Shown: in pieces, positions 61,901 to 64,000 of the stretch | How the letters are laid out: every line of letters starts with the position of its first letter | Position numbering within the stretch: the stretch's first letter is position 1 | NCBI GenBank assembly: GCA_965204155.1 | Contig: OZ241971.1 | Coordinates: 1,178,001 to 1,242,000, forward strand | Origin: UBA6522 sp965204155 | GTDB lineage: Bacteria > Pseudomonadota > Gammaproteobacteria > Steroidobacterales > Rariloculaceae | Length of the DNA stretch: 64,000 nt | Direction of reading: 5' to 3' | Position numbers and translations under genes: made by a program | The notes under the pieces: generated by a model | Told to the model about the DNA's origin: nothing | Seen by the model: only the letters and a program-made list of their open reading frames with translations | The model's database searches: none

Positions 61901-64000
61901 GTCGAGAGTCTCACCGAATACCGGCCAGTCCACGACCGCCATCGCAATGCCCGTTGCATCCTGGTGCAGCAGGCGCTCCAACGCCTTGAAACCCTGCTCC
62001 GGCGTAAACCAGCCGGTGCCGGATGCCTCGCGCCGCTCGGCGATCCGTTCCCGCTGCTCCTCCGCCTCGCCGAGCCCGGACCACGCTCCCCAGGCGATGG
62101 CCTGTGCGGGGAGACCCAGCGCGCGCCGGTGGGCGGCGAGCTGATCGAGAAAGGCGTTGGCCGCCGCGTGGTTGGCCTGACCCGGATTGCCCAGAACACC
62201 GGCGACGCTCGAGAACAGGACGAACATGTCGAGATCGCGTTCCGCCGTCGCCCGGTGCAGGTGCCAGGCTCCGAGCATCTTCGGCCACAGCACGGTCTCG
62301 AAGCTCTCCCAGCTCTGGTTGCCGAGGGCAGCGTCCGCCAGCACGCCGACGCTGTGGATCACGCCGGCAAGCGGCGGCAGGGTCCCGTCCATCCGCTCGA
62401 GCATCGCATCGAGCGCAGCCGTATCCGTCACGTCCGCAATCTCGACCTCGATGCTGAATCCGCGGGCGCGCAACGCCCCGATCGCTCTCTCCGCCGCCGC
62501 GTCGGGCGCCCTGCGACCGTTCAGCACGACAGTCCCCGCGCCGCGCTCGGCAAGCCATTCGGCAAGCGCGCAGCCGATGCCGCCCATGCCGCCCGTCACG
62601 AGGTAGGTTCCGTCCTGCCGCAGCCGGCCCGCCCGGAGGGCAGGCGTGGTCAGCACGATCTTGCCGATGTGCCGCGCCGCGCGCATGAAGCCCATCGCAG
62701 CGCTCGTCTCGGCGAACGGCCACCGGGTGTGCATGAGCGGCGCGAGCTCTCCCGTTGCGATGCGCGCCAGCACCTGTTTCAGGGCCGCACCCGGCCGCGC
62801 CGGGTCCTGCACCTTGAGGTTGTAGAGATCGAGGATCGAATAGGCGACGTCCGGGCGCGCCGCTGCCATCTCGTCCTCTGTCAGGATGTCGCGCCTGGCG
62901 AGTTCCACGAAACGGCCGTCCTGCGCGAGACAGGCGAGACTCGCGTCGATAAAGCCCTCGCCCGTCAGACTGTTGAGCACCACGTTGACGCCAGCGCCTT
63001 CCGTCACGTCGAGGATCTGCTGACCGAACGCAGTCGTGCGGCTGTCGAATACATGCTCGACGCCAACGGAGCGGAGATACGCCTGCTTGCGCGCGCTCGC
63101 CGTGGCGAACACTTCCGCGCCGGCCGCCTGGGCGAGCTGGATGGCCGCGAGCCCGACGCCGCCGGCGCCTGCGTGAATCAGCACGCGATCCCCGGCCTTG
63201 AGCCCGGCAAGCTCGAAGGACAGCACGCATGTCACGAATACCGACGGGATCGTGGCGAGCGCCGTGGCCGACACGCCCGCGGGTGCGATCGCGACCAGTT
63301 CCTCGTGCGTCACCACCTCGGGCCCGAACGTACCGAACGCGAAGCCCGCCACGCGGTCGCCGGCCGAAACGGCAGTTACGTCCGAACCGATCTCGACGAT
63401 CCGGCCACAGAACTCCTCGCCGAGCGACCCCTCCTCCTCGACCAGCCCCATGGCCCGGAACACGTCCAGGAAGTTGAGCCCGCAGGCTTCGACCTCGGCG
63501 CGCACCTCGTTGGGATCGAGCGCCCGCGGCTCCACCGGCTGGACCCGCAGCGTCTCGATCGCTCCGCCGTCGTCCGGTGCCAGCATCCAGCTCGCGTCCT
63601 CCGGCAGCGCAAGACGCGGGGCGCCTGAGTCCGTCCGAACCAGCCGGGCCGTCTGGCGACGATCCCGGCGATGCGCGATGTGGCTTTCCGAATCCGGGAA
63701 CAGCAGTTCATTCGCAAGGACAGCCTGCGGCTCGGCTGCCTCGGGGTCGAGATCGAGCATTCGCGCCTGCAGTTGGGGCGCCTCCCGCGTCACCACCTTG
63801 CCCAGGCCCCAAAGGGGGGCACCCGCCAGTTGCCCGGTCCGCTCGCGTTCGAGCACCTGCGCACCCCTGGAGACGAACCAAAGGCCCTTCTCGGGCACGG
63901 CATCGGCGTCCACGATGCCCTGTACGAGCGCGAGCGCGCTCGCCGTCGCCCGTTTCGCATCCGCCGCCATCTCTGCGGTCGTCGCGTCGGCGCCGTGGCC
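58937..64000 (-). CDS. Modular type I polyketide synthase, N-terminus beyond window
   Basis: Open from the window edge to the stop at 58937, more than 1680 residues. Numbering from the Met at 63970: linker/pseudo-KR (1-130), enoylreductase (about 135-440; NADPH loop IHAGAGGVGLAAIQLA), ketoreductase (450-640; YLVTGGMGGIG), carrier domain (730-805; LGMDSL, Ser762), ketosynthase (845-1265; Cys1010, His1145 in EAHGAGS, His1184 in NIGHLESAAG) and a reduced acyltransferase-like end (1395-1677). The AT active site reads GHGVGA, with Gly1490 in place of serine, and about 100 central residues are missing. KS motif is NCAASL rather than TACSSSL. KR has His where the usual Tyr stands in NHAAANAF. Ends in FERRRHWIR without a further carrier. 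Confidence 0.93.
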   Translation of the reverse strand, partial: GHGADATTAEMAADAKRATASALALVQGIVDADAVPEKGLWFVSRGAQVLERERTGQLAGAPLWGLGKVVTREAPQLQARMLDLDPEAAEPQAVLANELLFPDSESHIAHRRDRRQTARLVRTDSGAPRLALPEDASWMLAPDDGGAIETLRVQPVEPRALDPNEVRAEVEACGLNFLDVFRAMGLVEEEGSLGEEFCGRIVEIGSDVTAVSAGDRVAGFAFGTFGPEVVTHEELVAIAPAGVSATALATIPSVFVTCVLSFELAGLKAGDRVLIHAGAGGVGLAAIQLAQAAGAEVFATASARKQAYLRSVGVEHVFDSRTTAFGQQILDVTEGAGVNVVLNSLTGEGFIDASLACLAQDGRFVELARRDILTEDEMAAARPDVAYSILDLYNLKVQDPARPGAALKQVLARIATGELAPLMHTRWPFAETSAAMGFMRAARHIGKIVLTTPALRAGRLRQDGTYLVTGGMGGIGCALAEWLAERGAGTVVLNGRRAPDAAAERAIGALRARGFSIEVEIADVTDTAALDAMLERMDGTLPPLAGVIHSVGVLADAALGNQSWESFETVLWPKMLGAWHLHRATAERDLDMFVLFSSVAGVLGNPGQANHAAANAFLDQLAAHRRALGLPAQAIAWGAWSGLGEAEEQRERIAERREASGTGWFTPEQGFKALERLLHQDATGIAMAVVDWPVFGETLDGRPSLLEDLLAVDADDDDSSLSEDLLELFASTPAAGREDLLVSFLQGEVQAVLRLPSAPASGVGFFDLGMDSLMAVELRNRLNRAFSDAYVAPNTLVFDFPTIADLACHLVDVLGEPAPAPATEAAPEADAVPEVVPEPAAGPSAQPDFESGNDGIAIIGMACRFPGAPDIATFWRRLEAGHDAVTNGRQDNGSWTGVAGDPAVADGNWERGGFVDDIDRFDARFFGMTPIGARMMDPQQRMLLETTWRALEDAGIDPESLKGSRTGVYAGLATSEYRDLMMMAGGESLNYLGTAGSMAVGGIAYKLGLTGPAMPVLLNCAASLVTVQQAMAGLRDGEVDLALVGGVNAILSPGLTREMVALGMLSKQGRCKTFDAAADGFVRSEGCGMVVLKRLADAEADGDRIWAVIRGAAVNQNGATAGPTVPNGPAQERVIEEALSQAGVEPSDVDYLEAHGAGSELGDPIEVQAAAAVYGRGRAGDRPLLIGSVKTNIGHLESAAGVAALIKVVLAMRHGLIPKHLHFEDPSPHLEWDRLPVRVVSEATDWPGAPGRPLRAGVSAFGISGTNAHVVVEGYGSPNNASTGPEGAPHPVAVLPPDAVKALPEADDELTGHATRLLPLSAKSDASLRKLAQRYLEWLDERESVLESDGAASGPVLSDMAWTAGIGRSHFDHRAAVVFTDGESLRERLRALVDANGRSQSGTPKKVAFVYSGYGSGWAGLAAALYASEPVVRAVLDCCDDVIGEVRDASLLDVMFGRTGTAGDPDDPQWRRPAVYALECALTALWSSVGVSPGVALGHGVGALAAAQAAGVLGLEDGLRLAAAPGDPGALPDGVAMGSPSLTLVDAVSGRVVAPGDVPDAAQLQRQAATGPEALENCVAALAASGVDVAVEVGPHAASGATLASVWPNAAGSAAVPLVLSSLGRPSDGNEASVAGSGGGFVEAVAGAYEAGLALSFPGLFAGESRRRIALPDYPFERRRHWIRMRK

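Noticed and set aside
62150..62190. Ketoreductase Tyr replaced by His (NHAAANAF) as proof of an inactive KR
   Set aside because: I recall other fully reducing PKS ketoreductases with the same His, so the change alone does not show loss of activity.
60314..63628. 1104-codon open frame antisense to the PKS
   Set aside because: Mirror frame of a high-GC PKS, rich in Arg/His/Gln, with no recognisable domain; the PKS motifs are unambiguous on the minus strand.

Overview
The window is high-GC DNA that looks like a chromosomal segment of an uncultured, probably marine or host-associated gammaproteobacterium. The evidence is HspQ, Mpl, the ADP-heptose enzyme HldE, a Pcm/rhodanese/TolC cluster, a split class II ribonucleotide reductase of the Pseudomonas type (NrdJa/NrdJb), a TonB-dependent receptor and a secreted sulfatase. 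The lineage is inferred from gene content only; no rRNA or tRNA gene was seen.

Layout: (1) 1-8111: a DUF6152-type exported protein cut by the window edge, secreted sulfatase plus exported RidA-like protein, an LVIVD-repeat exported protein, a copper-type cluster (small exported protein, TolC-like lipoprotein lacking part of its second half, Tat-exported multicopper oxidase) and a CpdA-like phosphodiesterase. (2) 8173-12171: rubredoxin, HspQ, Mpl, RNase D and a VapBC-like pair. (3) 12198-18858, all on the minus strand: adk followed by a tightly packed set of SDR, ERG4/ERG24-type sterol reductase, DUF1214 protein, sulfotransferase (broken by a frameshift), SDR and SRPBCC protein, which together suggest sterol or steroid-like chemistry. 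(4) 18947-27640: flavin amine oxidase, PPi-type phosphofructokinase, sodium:solute symporter, TonB receptor, DegP/Q protease. (5) 27641-36619: nrdJa with a full-length intein placed exactly before the active-site cysteine, two NrdR boxes and a strong promoter in front; nrdJb; hldE with a polyglycine tail; tolC, rhodanese, pcm.

(6) About 36990-51800 is a defence/mobile island inserted next to a truncated Phd antitoxin. It carries a HigB-HigA-SecB-like toxin-antitoxin-chaperone set, a complete Qat anti-phage operon (qatABCD), an unrecognised low-GC gene, short repeats resembling an IS21-type end, and a type III-like restriction-modification pair with a PIN-domain gene locked between the two subunits.

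(7) 52078-64000: K+-independent H+-pyrophosphatase, a lipoprotein aminopeptidase, the CCA-adding enzyme, then a polyketide locus: Sfp-type phosphopantetheinyl transferase, a stand-alone acyl carrier protein and an alpha/beta hydrolase facing a large modular PKS that runs off the window. The PKS ends in KS followed by a decayed acyltransferase domain.

The least explained structure is a repeated nested-palindrome element present twice, in opposite orientation: 33994-34138 at the hldE 3' end and 51913-52051 at the hppA 3' end. Both copies keep the same fold while the arm sequences change on both sides, so the pairing itself appears conserved. I do not recognise it as a named element.
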